A stretch of DNA of 64,000 bases from contig NZ_BLJF01000003.1 in assembly GCF_009932335.1 (NCBI RefSeq), forward strand, positions 682,001 through 746,000. Direction: 5' to 3'. The notes beneath the pieces are model-generated. The model did not search any database. It had not been told where the DNA came from and worked only from the letters and a program-made list of their open reading frames with translations. The translations under genes were made by a program, and so were the position numbers. The stretch's first letter is position 1. The number at the start of each line of letters is the position of its first letter. Source of the stretch: Pseudomonas asiatica (lineage in GTDB: Bacteria > Pseudomonadota > Gammaproteobacteria > Pseudomonadales > Pseudomonadaceae). This document shows positions 38,636-47,467 of the stretch, piece by piece.

Positions 38636-39697
38636 ATGCCCCACCTGCGTCCCTACAAAGTTGCACTCAACGGTTATGGCCGTATCGGCCGCTGTGTCCT
38701 GCGCGCGCTGTTCGAGCGGGGGGCAAAGGCCGGTTTCGAGATCGTCGCGCTGAACGACCTGGCCGACCAGGCCAGCCTTGAATACTTGACACGCTTCGAC
38801 TCCACCCACGGGCGCTTCCCCGGTGAGGTGAAGGTCGATGGGGACTGTCTGCATATCAATGGCGACTGCGTGAAGGTGATGCGCAGTGCCACCCCCGAGG
38901 GCATCGACTGGGCCGCCCTGGACATCGACCTGGTACTGGAGTGCTCCGGCGCCTACCACACCCGCGCCGATGGCCAGCGCTTCCTCGACGCCGGCGCGCC
39001 TCGGGTGCTGTTCTCGCAGCCGATGGCCAGCGAGGCCGATGTCGATGCCACGGTGGTCTACGGCGTCAACCAGGCCTGCCTGACCGGCAGCGAGCGCCTG
39101 GTGTCCAACGCCTCTTGCACCACCAACTGCGGCGTGCCGCTGCTGCGTGTGCTGGACCAGGCATTCGGTATCGAGTACGTGCAGATCACCACCATCCACT
39201 CGGCGATGAACGACCAGCCGGTGATCGACGCCTACCACCACGAAGACCTGCGCCGCACGCGCTCGGCCTTCCAGTCGGTGATCCCGGTGTCCACTGGTCT
39301 GGCGCGAGGCATCGAACGCCTGCTTCCGGAACTTGCCGGGCGAATCCAGGCCAAAGCGGTACGCGTACCGACCGTCAACGTCTCGTGCCTGGATATCACC
39401 CTGCAGACCGCCCGCGATACCAGCGCGGCTGAAGTCAACCGGGTGCTGCGCGAGGCGGCGCTGGAAGGCCCGCTGAAAGGCTTGCTGGCCTACACCGAGT
39501 TGCCCCACGCCAGCTGTGATTTCAACCATGACCCGCATTCGGCGATCGTCGATGCCAGCCAGACCCGTGTTTCCGGCCCTCGCCTGGTGAACCTGCTGGC
39601 CTGGTTCGACAACGAATGGGGGTTCGCCAACCGTATGCTCGACGTTGCCGAACACTATCTGCACGTCGTCCACCCAACCCGCAACAAACAGCCCTGA
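38636..39697 (+). CDS. epd: Erythrose-4-phosphate dehydrogenase
   Basis: A GAPDH-family enzyme of 353 residues that oxidises erythrose-4-phosphate to 4-phosphoerythronate for pyridoxal phosphate synthesis. It has the NAD-binding start VALNGYGRIGRCVLRAL, the active-site cysteine in SNASCTTNCGVPLLRVLD, and IHSAMNDQPVIDAYHHEDLR, which is typical of Epd (MNDQ in place of the YTxxQ-type of GAPDH). Its position between tktA and pgk is the classic epd location. It is followed 12 nt later by pgk. Confidence 0.93.
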   Translation: MPHLRPYKVALNGYGRIGRCVLRALFERGAKAGFEIVALNDLADQASLEYLTRFDSTHGRFPGEVKVDGDCLHINGDCVKVMRSATPEGIDWAALDIDLVLECSGAYHTRADGQRFLDAGAPRVLFSQPMASEADVDATVVYGVNQACLTGSERLVSNASCTTNCGVPLLRVLDQAFGIEYVQITTIHSAMNDQPVIDAYHHEDLRRTRSAFQSVIPVSTGLARGIERLLPELAGRIQAKAVRVPTVNVSCLDITLQTARDTSAAEVNRVLREAALEGPLKGLLAYTELPHASCDFNHDPHSAIVDASQTRVSGPRLVNLLAWFDNEWGFANRMLDVAEHYLHVVHPTRNKQP

Positions 39698-39709
39698 AGG
39701 ACTGCATTC

Positions 39710-40873
39710 ATGACCGTGTTGAAGATGACCGACCTCGACCTGCAAGGTAAGCGCGTACTGATCCGCGAAGACCTCAACGTGCCTGTGAAGGACGGTGTGG
39801 TAGCCAGCGACGCGCGTATCCTGGCAGCGCTGCCGACCATCAAGCTGGCCCTGGAGAAGGGTGCGGCGGTAATGGTCTGCTCGCACCTGGGCCGCCCGAC
39901 CGAGGGTGAATTCTCCGCCGAGAACAGCCTCAAGCCGGTCGCCGACTACCTGAGCAAGGCCTTGGGCCGCGACGTGCCGCTGGTTGCCGACTACCTGGAC
40001 GGTGTCGAGGTCAAGGCTGGTGACCTGGTGCTGTTCGAGAACGTGCGCTTCAACAAGGGCGAGAAGAAGAACGCCGACGAGCTGGCGCAGAAATACGCCG
40101 CCCTGTGCGACGTGTTCGTCATGGACGCTTTCGGTACTGCCCACCGTGCCGAAGGTTCGACCCATGGTGTTGCCAAGTTTGCCAAGGTCGCTGCTGCTGG
40201 CCCTCTGCTGGCAGCCGAGCTGGATGCCCTGGGCAAAGCCTTGAAGGCCCCGGCCAAGCCGATGGCGGCCATCGTTGCCGGTTCCAAGGTCTCCACCAAG
40301 CTGGATGTGCTGAACAGCCTGAGCTCGGTGTGCGACCAGCTGATCGTCGGTGGTGGCATCGCCAACACCTTCCTGGCCGCAGCCGGCCACCCGGTAGGCA
40401 AGTCACTGTACGAGCCTGACCTGGTCGATACCGCCAAGGCCATCGCTGCCAAGGTCAGCGTGCCTCTGCCGGTCGATGTCGTGGTTGCCAAGGAATTCGC
40501 CGAGAGCGCCGAAGCCACCGTCAAGGCCATTGCCGACGTTGCCGCTGACGACATGATCCTGGACATCGGCCCGCAAACCGCAGCCCACTTCGCCGAGCTG
40601 CTGAAGTCGTCGAAGACCATCCTGTGGAACGGCCCGGTCGGCGTGTTCGAATTCGACCAGTTCGGCAACGGCACCAAGGTGCTGGCCAAGGCCATCGCCG
40701 ACAGCGCTGCGTTCTCCATCGCCGGTGGCGGTGACACCCTGGCTGCCATCGACAAATATGGCGTTGGCGCCGATATCTCCTACATTTCTACCGGTGGTGG
40801 CGCCTTCCTCGAGTTCGTCGAGGGCAAGGTACTGCCGGCCGTGGCGATCCTGGAAGAGCGGGCCAAGGCCTGA
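39710..40873 (+). CDS. pgk: Phosphoglycerate kinase
   Basis: Glycolytic enzyme transferring phosphate between 1,3-bisphosphoglycerate and ADP. The 387-residue protein shows the N-terminal substrate motif [37 protein letters not shown], and the C-terminal nucleotide-binding [13 protein letters not shown] and [11 protein letters not shown]. The start lies 12 nt after the epd stop, implying one transcript. Confidence 0.97.
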   Translation: MTVLKMTDLDLQGKRVLIREDLNVPVKDGVVASDARILAALPTIKLALEKGAAVMVCSHLGRPTEGEFSAENSLKPVADYLSKALGRDVPLVADYLDGVEVKAGDLVLFENVRFNKGEKKNADELAQKYAALCDVFVMDAFGTAHRAEGSTHGVAKFAKVAAAGPLLAAELDALGKALKAPAKPMAAIVAGSKVSTKLDVLNSLSSVCDQLIVGGGIANTFLAAAGHPVGKSLYEPDLVDTAKAIAAKVSVPLPVDVVVAKEFAESAEATVKAIADVAADDMILDIGPQTAAHFAELLKSSKTILWNGPVGVFEFDQFGNGTKVLAKAIADSAAFSIAGGGDTLAAIDKYGVGADISYISTGGGAFLEFVEGKVLPAVAILEERAKA

Positions 40874-40905
40874 TGACGTCGGCGCTTGGCAAAGGGAGCG
40901 GCCTG

Positions 40906-41124
40906 ATGGTCAAGCAATTGCCTGTGATGATGCTGGCTGGCCTGCTGAGCGCATGCGCCGGCAGCCCGTCCTCGGATACCGACCCGGCGCAGCCGCCCAA
41001 GGGCGGTTGCTACCAGTCCGAGTGGCAGGCCGAGACCGTGCCGGTAATCAGCAAGCGCGTGGGCCCGGAAGGCCTGGAAAAGTACGACGAAGACCACCAG
41101 CGCAAGGCGCCTGGTTGCCCTTGA
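40906..41124 (+). CDS. Small lipoprotein of unknown function
   Basis: A 72-residue protein starting MVKQLPVMMLAGLLSACAGS, with a lipobox LSAC (cysteine at residue 17). A short polar mature part follows, with only two further cysteines (GGCYQSEW and the C-terminal PGCP). I do not recognise a family. The ATG at 40906 follows AAAGGGAGCG; an ATG overlapping the pgk stop at 40873 is also in frame but would bury the signal peptide. It lies in the pgk-fda interval with the MliC-like gene. Confidence 0.7.
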   Translation: MVKQLPVMMLAGLLSACAGSPSSDTDPAQPPKGGCYQSEWQAETVPVISKRVGPEGLEKYDEDHQRKAPGCP

Positions 41125-41187
41125 ACCCGGCATTTCGTCGGGTCGGGCAACCAAGCGGCCGCTGCATGGTCATCTAGAGGATATGTA

Positions 41188-41517
41188 ATGAAAGCGCTTT
41201 TGGCCGTGACGGCCCTGGCGACACTGGCAGGATGCTCGCTGCTGAAGCCGGCGCAACCCGCCCCGGCAGACGACTGGACCCGTTGGGTCTGCGACACCCA
41301 GGCTGAAGTGCTGTGGCGCTTCGCCGATGTGCAGCGCGATCAGGTCGATGTGCGCCTTGGTGGCGGCGACCAGGTCTACCGGCTCAAGGCCGAGCCGGGT
41401 GCTTCGGGTGCGCTGTACAGCGATGGCATGCTGGCCTTCCATACCAAGGGCGAAGAAGGCCTGGTGTACTGGGTGGCAACCAACGATCTGATTGGGCGGG
41501 GCTGCAAGGCACCGTGA
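41188..41517 (+). CDS. MliC-family C-type lysozyme inhibitor lipoprotein
   Basis: A 109-residue protein with lipoprotein signal [19 protein letters not shown] (cysteine at residue 16). Its mature domain opens with [13 protein letters not shown], ends [10 protein letters not shown], and has the [18 protein letters not shown] core of the MliC/PliC beta-barrel. Such lipoproteins inhibit host C-type lysozymes at the outer membrane or periplasm. It stands between pgk and fda. Confidence 0.82.
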   Translation: MKALLAVTALATLAGCSLLKPAQPAPADDWTRWVCDTQAEVLWRFADVQRDQVDVRLGGGDQVYRLKAEPGASGALYSDGMLAFHTKGEEGLVYWVATNDLIGRGCKAP

Positions 41518-41617
41518 CTGGCCGGGCCGCGAGGGTGGCCCACACTACTTGAACAGCAACCGCCCCTGCGGCAGGCTTGCACGAAACAAACGACGCTTGT
41601 CGGGAGAGAGATACACA

Positions 41618-42682
41618 ATGGCACTCATTAGCATGCGCCAGATGCTGGACCACGCCGCCGAGTTCGGTTACGGCGTACCAGCTTTCAACGTCAACAACCT
41701 CGAGCAGATGCGCGCCATCATGGAAGCGGCCGACAAGACCGACTCCCCGGTGATCGTCCAGGCTTCGGCCGGTGCCCGCAAATATGCCGGTGCCCCGTTC
41801 CTGCGTCACCTGATCCTGGCGGCCATCGAAGAATTCCCGCATATCCCGGTGTGCATGCACCAGGACCACGGCACCAGCCCTGACGTCTGCCAGCGCTCGA
41901 TCCAGCTGGGCTTCAGCTCGGTGATGATGGACGGCTCGCTGGGTGAAGATGGCAAGACCCCGACCGACTACGAGTACAACGTTCGCGTTACCCAGCAGAC
42001 CGTTGCCATGGCGCACGCCTGCGGTGTTTCGGTAGAAGGCGAGCTGGGCTGCCTGGGTTCGCTGGAAACTGGCATGGCCGGTGAAGAAGACGGCATCGGC
42101 GCCGAAGGCGTGCTTGACCACAGCCAGATGCTGACCGACCCGGAAGAGGCTGCCGACTTCGTCAAGAAGACCCAGGTCGACGCCCTGGCCATCGCCATCG
42201 GTACCAGCCACGGTGCCTACAAGTTCACCAAGCCACCAACCGGTGACGTGCTGGCCATCGACCGCATCAAGGAAATCCACAAGCGCATCCCCAACACCCA
42301 CCTGGTGATGCACGGTTCGTCCTCGGTGCCGCAAGAGTGGCTGGCGATCATCAACCAGTACGGCGGCGACATCAAGGAAACCTACGGTGTACCGGTCGAG
42401 GAAATCGTCGAAGGTATCAAGTACGGCGTGCGCAAGGTCAACATCGACACCGACCTGCGTCTGGCTTCCACTGGTGCCATGCGCCGCCTGATGGCGCAGA
42501 ACCCGAGCGAGTTCGACCCGCGCAAGTTCTTCGGTGAAACCATCAAGGCCATGCGTGACGTGTGTATCGCTCGTTACGAAGCCTTCGGCACCGCTGGCAA
42601 TGCCTCGAAGATCAAGCCGATCTCCCTGGAAGGCATGTACCAGCGCTACCTGAAAGGTGAGCTGGCCGCCAAGGTCAACTGA
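41618..42682 (+). CDS. fda: Fructose-bisphosphate aldolase, class II
   Basis: Zn-dependent aldolase cleaving fructose-1,6-bisphosphate in glycolysis/gluconeogenesis; 354 residues. Visible are [18 protein letters not shown], the zinc-ligand [34 protein letters not shown], and [15 protein letters not shown]. It matches the Calvin-cycle subtype of class II aldolases. The SD-like GGGAGAGAG precedes the ATG. It is the last gene of the central-carbon set, and an intrinsic terminator follows. Confidence 0.96.
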   Translation: MALISMRQMLDHAAEFGYGVPAFNVNNLEQMRAIMEAADKTDSPVIVQASAGARKYAGAPFLRHLILAAIEEFPHIPVCMHQDHGTSPDVCQRSIQLGFSSVMMDGSLGEDGKTPTDYEYNVRVTQQTVAMAHACGVSVEGELGCLGSLETGMAGEEDGIGAEGVLDHSQMLTDPEEAADFVKKTQVDALAIAIGTSHGAYKFTKPPTGDVLAIDRIKEIHKRIPNTHLVMHGSSSVPQEWLAIINQYGGDIKETYGVPVEEIVEGIKYGVRKVNIDTDLRLASTGAMRRLMAQNPSEFDPRKFFGETIKAMRDVCIARYEAFGTAGNASKIKPISLEGMYQRYLKGELAAKVN

Positions 42683-42699
42683 TCTTCTGGTATTGATGA

Positions 42700-42728
42700 A
42701 AAAGCCCGCAGCGATGCGGGTTTTTTCA
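42700..42728 (+). terminator. Intrinsic terminator of fda
   Basis: AAAGCCCGC, the loop AGCGAT, and GCGGGTTTTTTC form a GC stem with a T-run, 18 bp after the fda stop. Confidence 0.9.
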
Positions 42729-42747
42729 TTTTTGGGTGTTAGAACCT

Positions 42748-42777
42748 TGCGCGGGCATGCCCGCGAAAAGGCCGGCA
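42748..42777. repeat. Single REP copy downstream of fda
   Basis: TGCGCGGGCATGCCCGCGAA followed by AAGGCCGGCAC is half of the usual pair; the partner copy is missing, though the GCGGGC stem is itself palindromic. Confidence 0.65.
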
Positions 42778-42846
42778 CATATTCCCGGCAAAGCGACCGT
42801 TAGTCGGCTACCGTATAGTTGAGGCACTGATAGCGTTCTGATTGCA

Positions 42847-42874
42847 TTGCGTGTTATCCGCTCAGGTCTAGAGT
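42847..42874 (+). promoter_or_regulatory. Candidate (possibly RpoS-type) promoter of the GGDEF/EAL regulator gene
   Basis: TTGCGT and TAGAGT are spaced by 16 bp, with a C at the -13 equivalent (CTAGAGT), a feature favoured by RpoS. The expression of cfcR in P. putida is known to depend on RpoS. A second -10-like TATAGT lies at 42814-42819. The assignment is by boxes only. Confidence 0.4.
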
Positions 42875-42925
42875 ACTAGTGGATCCAACCGTATCTTGAA
42901 GTCGGTCACATAATAGAGAAGCAGC

Positions 42926-45052
42926 ATGGATGGCGCTCAACCTCACCCTCAGCCACTGGATGGCAACTCGGTTCTTCTGGTGGTAGACGATTACCCCGAA
43001 AACCTCATCAGCATGCGGGCATTGCTGGCCCGTCAGGATTGGCAGGTGTTGACGGCAAACTCGGGGATGGAAGCCCTGGGTGCTTTGCTTGAACACGATG
43101 TCGACCTGGTGCTGCTGGATGTACAGATGCCGGAGATGGACGGCTTCGAAGTCGCCCGACTGATGCGCGGCAGCCAGCGCACTCGGCTGACCCCGATCAT
43201 TTTCCTCACCGCCAATGAACAGTCCGAAGCGGCCGTGCTCAAGGGTTACGCCAGTGGCGCCGTGGACTACATGTTCAAACCGTTCGACCCGCAAATTCTC
43301 AAGCCCAAGGTCCAGGCCCTGCTCGACCAGCAGCGCAATCGGCGCATGCTGCAGCGCCTGACCCGTGAACTGGAAACGGCCAGGGCGTTCAACGCGTCGA
43401 TCCTGGAGAACGCTGCCGAGGGCATTCTGGTGGTGGATGCCCAAGGCATCATCAGCTTTGCCAACCCGGCCATTTCCCGTTTGTTGTCAGCGCCAGTCCA
43501 GCAGTTGCAGGGCGCCCATCTGCTGGATTTGGTGCAACTGGCCAGTGCCTGCTTGTGGAACGAGTCGGAGTTCTACCAGGCTTACCTGGGGGGGCGCATC
43601 TTCCGTGTTCACGATGCTCAGCTGCGCACCCTTGGCGGGGAGCTGGTGCCGGTGGCGTTGTCCTGTGCTCCACTGCCGGCCGAGCAACAGGCCATGGTGG
43701 TCACCGTGCTGGACATGTCGGTGGTGCGCAACCTGCACCAGCAGCTGGAGTACCAGGCCGTCACCGACCCGCTTACCGGCCTGCTCAACCGCCGCGGGTT
43801 CTACCAGGCCGCCGAAGGTGCGCTGCTGCGCAATGAGCGCTCGGACAAGGCACAGGCGCTGATGTACATGGACCTGGATGGTTTCAAACGCATAAACGAC
43901 TCGCTCGGCCACGACGCGGGCGACCGGGTGCTGCACTGGGTGGCCGAACAGCTCAAGGATTGCCTGGGCAGTGAAGCGCTGCTGGCGCGCATGGGCGGGG
44001 ACGAGTTCACTGCACTGTTCGACAGCCTGCCTTACCCGGAGCAGGCTGGGCGCTATGCCGAGCGGTTGCTGGAACGCATTTCCATCAGCCACCAGGTGGA
44101 AGGGCTGGATGTGAGCCTTGGGGTGAGCATTGGCATCGCCACTTATCCGGATTGCGGGGCCAATGTCGAAGGCCTGCTGCGCGCGGCCGATGCGGCGATG
44201 TACGCAGCCAAGCAGGCCGGGCGCCAGCAGTATCGCTTCTACGATCAGGAACTCAATGGCAGGGCACGTTCGCGGCTGATGCTCGAGGACAGCGTACGCA
44301 CGGCCGTGGAGCAGCAAGACTTCACTCTGGTTTACCAGCCGCAGGTCGGCTTCATCGATGGCCGCCTACGTGGCTTCGAGGCGTTGTTGCGCTGGCAGCA
44401 TCCCAGTGTCGGCGACGTACCTCCGGGGCTGTTCATCCCGTTGCTGGAAGAGGCGCGCTTGATCAACCGCCTGGCCAGCTGGATCTACCGCCAGGGCGCG
44501 GCACAGCGCCAGGCCTGGTGCCAGCGTTTCTCGGCGGACCTGGTGCTGGGTATCAGCCTGAGCCGCGCGCAGTTCGCCATGCCCAGCCTGGTCGACGAAC
44601 TGCACCGGGTCATCCAGCTTTACCAGTTGGACCCGGCGCAGCTAGAGGTGGAAGTGGCGGAAACCTCGCTGATGTACAACATCGATGCGGCAGTGAAACA
44701 GATACACCGCTTGCGTGAGCTGGGTGTGCGGGTGGCGCTGGATGACTTTGGTGCCGGCGACTGTTCGTTGCGCATGTTGCGCGACCTGCCGATCGATACC
44801 CTCAAGCTCGACCGCCACCTGGTGGCGCGCTTGCCCGACTCGGTGGTGGATGCCGCGCTGGTGCGCAGCGTCATCGGCCTGTGCCTCGACTACAGCATCA
44901 CGGTGATCGCCGAGGGGGTGGAAACCCCGGCTCAGGCAGCCTGGCTCAAAGCCAATGGCTGTGAGTACGTGCAGGGGTTCCTGGTGGCTTACCCGATGAC
45001 CGCCACGGATGCCAGCAGCTTCCCGGCGATTTTCTCCTGGCCGGGGCCATGA
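42926..45052 (+). CDS. cfcR: CfcR-type response regulator with REC, PAS, GGDEF and EAL domains
   Basis: A 708-residue cytoplasmic regulator of c-di-GMP. It has an N-terminal receiver (acidic D22-D23, phosphoacceptor D65 in LVLLDVQMPEMDG), a PAS-like region at about 150-270, a GGDEF domain with an intact GGDEF at 357-361 but no RxxD inhibitory site upstream, and an EAL domain (EAL at 485-487, DDFG near 609). The Asn of the NLS metal/substrate motif in EAL proteins is replaced by Ser (ISLS, residue 544), so diguanylate cyclase activity without phosphodiesterase activity is expected. Architecture and position after fda match cfcR (Rup4959) of P. putida KT2440, which drives biofilm formation. Confidence 0.87.
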   Translation: MDGAQPHPQPLDGNSVLLVVDDYPENLISMRALLARQDWQVLTANSGMEALGALLEHDVDLVLLDVQMPEMDGFEVARLMRGSQRTRLTPIIFLTANEQSEAAVLKGYASGAVDYMFKPFDPQILKPKVQALLDQQRNRRMLQRLTRELETARAFNASILENAAEGILVVDAQGIISFANPAISRLLSAPVQQLQGAHLLDLVQLASACLWNESEFYQAYLGGRIFRVHDAQLRTLGGELVPVALSCAPLPAEQQAMVVTVLDMSVVRNLHQQLEYQAVTDPLTGLLNRRGFYQAAEGALLRNERSDKAQALMYMDLDGFKRINDSLGHDAGDRVLHWVAEQLKDCLGSEALLARMGGDEFTALFDSLPYPEQAGRYAERLLERISISHQVEGLDVSLGVSIGIATYPDCGANVEGLLRAADAAMYAAKQAGRQQYRFYDQELNGRARSRLMLEDSVRTAVEQQDFTLVYQPQVGFIDGRLRGFEALLRWQHPSVGDVPPGLFIPLLEEARLINRLASWIYRQGAAQRQAWCQRFSADLVLGISLSRAQFAMPSLVDELHRVIQLYQLDPAQLEVEVAETSLMYNIDAAVKQIHRLRELGVRVALDDFGAGDCSLRMLRDLPIDTLKLDRHLVARLPDSVVDAALVRSVIGLCLDYSITVIAEGVETPAQAAWLKANGCEYVQGFLVAYPMTATDASSFPAIFSWPGP

Positions 45053-45091
45053 TTGGCTAGAATCGGCATTCGTTACACCGAATGCAGCGCC

Positions 45092-45592
45092 ATGACCGTA
45101 TTACGATATTTGCAAGCTTATCCGCCGCACCTGCAGCAGCAAGTGCGGCAGATGATCGACAGCGACCGCCTGGGCGAGTACCTGCAGCGCCGCTACCCCG
45201 ACCGCCATGACGTGCAGAACGACAAGGCGTTGTACGGCTATGCCCAGGATTTGCGCCAGCAATACCTGCGCAGCGCGCCGAACCTGGACAAGGTGCTGTT
45301 CGACAATCGTCTCGACCTGACCCATCGGGCCCTGGGCCTGAATACGGCGATATCAAGGGTGCAGGGCGGCAAGCTCAAGGCGAAGAAGGAAATCCGCATT
45401 GCCTCGCTGTTCAAGGAGGCCGCGCCGCAGTTCTTGCGCATGATCGTGGTGCACGAACTGGCACACCTGCGCGAGCGCGACCACAACAAGGCGTTCTACC
45501 AGCTCTGCCAGCACATGGAGCCGGACTACCACCAACTGGAATTCGACCTGCGCGTCTACCTGACCTATCGGGAGCTGCCGGGCAACTGTTAA
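45092..45592 (+). CDS. YgjP-like M48-type zinc metallopeptidase
   Basis: A 166-residue protein with the zinc motif HELAH (H121, E122, H125) and the third ligand likely H131, in RMIVVHELAHLRERDHNKAF. The rest is helical. It belongs to the YgjP/WLM-like (DUF45) group of small metallopeptidases; the substrate is unknown. Start MTVLRYLQAYPPHLQQ at 45092; a reading beginning before this overlaps the upstream gene and lacks support. It is followed 12 nt later by a small winged-helix gene. Confidence 0.85.
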   Translation: MTVLRYLQAYPPHLQQQVRQMIDSDRLGEYLQRRYPDRHDVQNDKALYGYAQDLRQQYLRSAPNLDKVLFDNRLDLTHRALGLNTAISRVQGGKLKAKKEIRIASLFKEAAPQFLRMIVVHELAHLRERDHNKAFYQLCQHMEPDYHQLEFDLRVYLTYRELPGNC

Positions 45593-45604
45593 GGACCACG
45601 CAGC

Positions 45605-45901
45605 ATGGAAGTGAGCAAGACCAAGAGCAGCTTCTACCGGCGCCTGTACGTGGCCTGGCTGATCGACAGCCAGACCGCGACCAGCGTTCCGGCCCTGATG
45701 GAAGCGACCGGCATGCCCCGGCGCACCGCCCAGGACACCATTGCGGCACTAGCCGACCTGGATATCGTCTGCGAGTTCGAACAGCAGGAAGGCGCGCGCA
45801 ACCACGCCGGGCATTACCGCATTCATGACTGGGGGGCGATCGACAAGCAGTGGATCATCCAGCATCTGCGGCAGGTTCGCGAAGTGCTGGGGTATCCCTG
45901 A
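45605..45901 (+). CDS. Small winged-helix (MarR/DUF-like) DNA-binding protein
   Basis: A 98-residue protein with a helix-turn-helix: ATSVPALMEATGMPRRTAQD (scaffold helix, turn and recognition helix) followed by a wing, CEFEQQEGARNHAGHYRI. No sensory domain is present. It is probably co-transcribed with the metallopeptidase gene, 12 nt upstream. Target genes are unknown, and I cannot name a family more precisely. Confidence 0.75.
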   Translation: MEVSKTKSSFYRRLYVAWLIDSQTATSVPALMEATGMPRRTAQDTIAALADLDIVCEFEQQEGARNHAGHYRIHDWGAIDKQWIIQHLRQVREVLGYP

Positions 45902-45935
45902 TCCACTGGGGGCGGCTGCTACAGATGATCGCATT

Positions 45936-45985
45936 CCCTTGTAGGAGCGGCCTTGTGTCGCGAAAGGGGGGCGAAGCACCCCCGG
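45936..45985. repeat. Single REP copy between winged-helix gene and elaA-like gene
   Basis: TTGTAGGAGCGGCCTTGTGTCGCGAAAGGGG followed by GGCGAAGCACCCCC, one arm of the GACACAAGG class with its own small hairpin; the opposite arm is lost. It lies between convergent genes. Confidence 0.7.
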
Positions 45986-45990
45986 CGATC

Positions 45991-46443
45991 TCAACCCTTG
46001 CGCATCCCGATATGCGGAATGTCATCCTCAAGATATTCCTCGCCCACCACAGCGAACCCATGCCGGGCATAGAACGCCTGCAAATGCGCCTGCGCCGACA
46101 GGTAAACCGGCACCCCCGGCCAGCAATGCTCCGCTGCCTCCAACCCCTTGAGCAGCAAGGTATGCCCCAGCTTCAGCTCGCGCGCCGCGGGTGCAGTCAC
46201 CACCCGCCCGATCACCACATCCCCACCCTGGGATTGCGGGTCGAGCAGGCGCAGGTAGGCCACCAGCTGGTCATCCTGCCAGCCCATCAGGTGCAGGGTA
46301 TCGCCGGTCAGGTCTTGGCCATCGACTTCCTGGTAGGCGCAGCGTTGCTCGACCACGAACACTTCCGTGCGTAACTGCAGAATGGCGTAGAGCTGGTCCT
46401 TGCTGAGATCGGTGTGGTGCTTGCAAAGCCAGTCGATGGACAT
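45991..46443 (-). CDS. elaA: GNAT family N-acetyltransferase, ElaA type
   Basis: A 150-residue GNAT protein. The ElaA signature is in LYAILQLRTEVFVVEQRCAY, followed by the acetyl-CoA-binding segment VVIGRVVTAPAARELKLGHT, and LQAFYARHGFAVVGEEYLED near the C-terminus. The substrate is unknown. The start MSIDWLCKHH is taken; an ATG fifteen codons upstream is possible but less like homologues. It is divergent from the next binding-protein gene. Confidence 0.88.
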   Translation of the reverse strand: MSIDWLCKHHTDLSKDQLYAILQLRTEVFVVEQRCAYQEVDGQDLTGDTLHLMGWQDDQLVAYLRLLDPQSQGGDVVIGRVVTAPAARELKLGHTLLLKGLEAAEHCWPGVPVYLSAQAHLQAFYARHGFAVVGEEYLEDDIPHIGMRKG

Positions 46444-46495
46444 TGGTGCGAACTCCTTGAGTGGACCGTCGATCATCGCATGATGCACGTGCCAC

Positions 46496-46528
46496 GGCCA
46501 AAATAGAGGCTAAATGACACTATTGGCC
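46496..46528. promoter_or_regulatory. Imperfect inverted repeat in the elaA / binding-protein divergent promoter
   Basis: GGCCAAAATAG and CTATTGGCC are inverted near-repeats in the 155-bp gap between two divergent genes. The spacing and position fit an operator. Confidence 0.35.
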
Positions 46529-46598
46529 GCTGCCCTCGGCGACGCCTTTGTGTAATCTCATTGGCAGTGTGTGCCCTCCATTGCGAAAGGACGTGAGC

Positions 46599-47336
46599 AT
46601 GCGGCCACTGCTTTGTGTTCTGGGATTGTTGGCAATGATGCTTGCAACACCCGCCCTGGGTCACGAAAAGCTGCGGCTGGTGGCCGACAATTGGCCGCCG
46701 TTCACCGATGCCAGCATGCCGGGCGGTGGCCTGGCGACCAGCATCGTCACCACGGCGCTGGCCCGGGCCGGCTACACCAGTGGGGTCGAAGAGGCTCCTT
46801 GGGCGCGGGCTCTGCTGGGGGTGAGCGAGGGGCGTTACGACGTACTGATCAACGCCTGGTACAACGACTCGCGCGCCAGCATCGGGCAGTTTTCCGAAGC
46901 CTACCTGGTCAACCGCATTCGCCTGTTGCAACGCAAGGGCGAGGCGTTTCGTTACAAGCGCCAGTCAGATTTGTACCCCTACAGCATCGCTGTGGTGCGT
47001 GATTACGCCTATTCTCCCGCGTTCGACCGCGACACTCGCCTGCACAAGGTGGCGGTGCGCAACTTTCCCTCTGCGGTACGCATGCTGGCGGCAGGGCGGG
47101 TGGACCTGGCGGTGGAAGACGAGTACGTGGCCCGTTACAACTTGCAGCGCGAGCTGCCGGAGGTACGCGATGGGGTGATGCTGGTGGAGCCGCCGTTGGG
47201 AGAGAACACCCTGCATATCCTGGTCAGCCTGAAAAACCCGGAGCATGCGCGGATCGTCGAGCGGTTCGAGCAGGCGATTGCGGCGATGAAGGCGGATGGC
47301 AGCTATGCGCGGCTCATGCGCCAGCATGGCTTTTGA
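46599..47336 (+). CDS. Periplasmic substrate-binding protein (SBP family 3 type), orphan
   Basis: A 245-residue protein with a signal peptide (MRPLLCVLGLLAMMLATPAL, cleavage near GHE) and a bilobal amino-acid-type binding fold (LRLVADNWPPFTDASMPGGG, APWARALLGVSEGRYDVLIN, VEDEYVARYNL). It is a distant paralogue of the binding-protein gene at 20697. No ABC permease is adjacent, so the transporter or partner is unknown. SD GAAAGGA precedes the ATG. Confidence 0.8.
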   Translation: MRPLLCVLGLLAMMLATPALGHEKLRLVADNWPPFTDASMPGGGLATSIVTTALARAGYTSGVEEAPWARALLGVSEGRYDVLINAWYNDSRASIGQFSEAYLVNRIRLLQRKGEAFRYKRQSDLYPYSIAVVRDYAYSPAFDRDTRLHKVAVRNFPSAVRMLAAGRVDLAVEDEYVARYNLQRELPEVRDGVMLVEPPLGENTLHILVSLKNPEHARIVERFEQAIAAMKADGSYARLMRQHGF

Positions 47337-47346
47337 TCTATATCGC

Positions 47347-47454
47347 CTGTGCCGGCCTCTTCGCGGGTAAACCCGCTCCCACAGGTATTACACAGGACTT
47401 GAAACTTGTGGGGTTCCTGTGGGAGCGGGTTCACCCGCGAAGAGGCCGGCACAG
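47347..47454. repeat. REP inverted pair downstream of the binding-protein gene
   Basis: CTGTGCCGGCCTCTTCGCGGG and its mirror flank about 40 bp, between convergent genes. Same class as the copy at 21538-21646. Confidence 0.85.
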
Positions 47455-47467
47455 ACGATATTACAAC

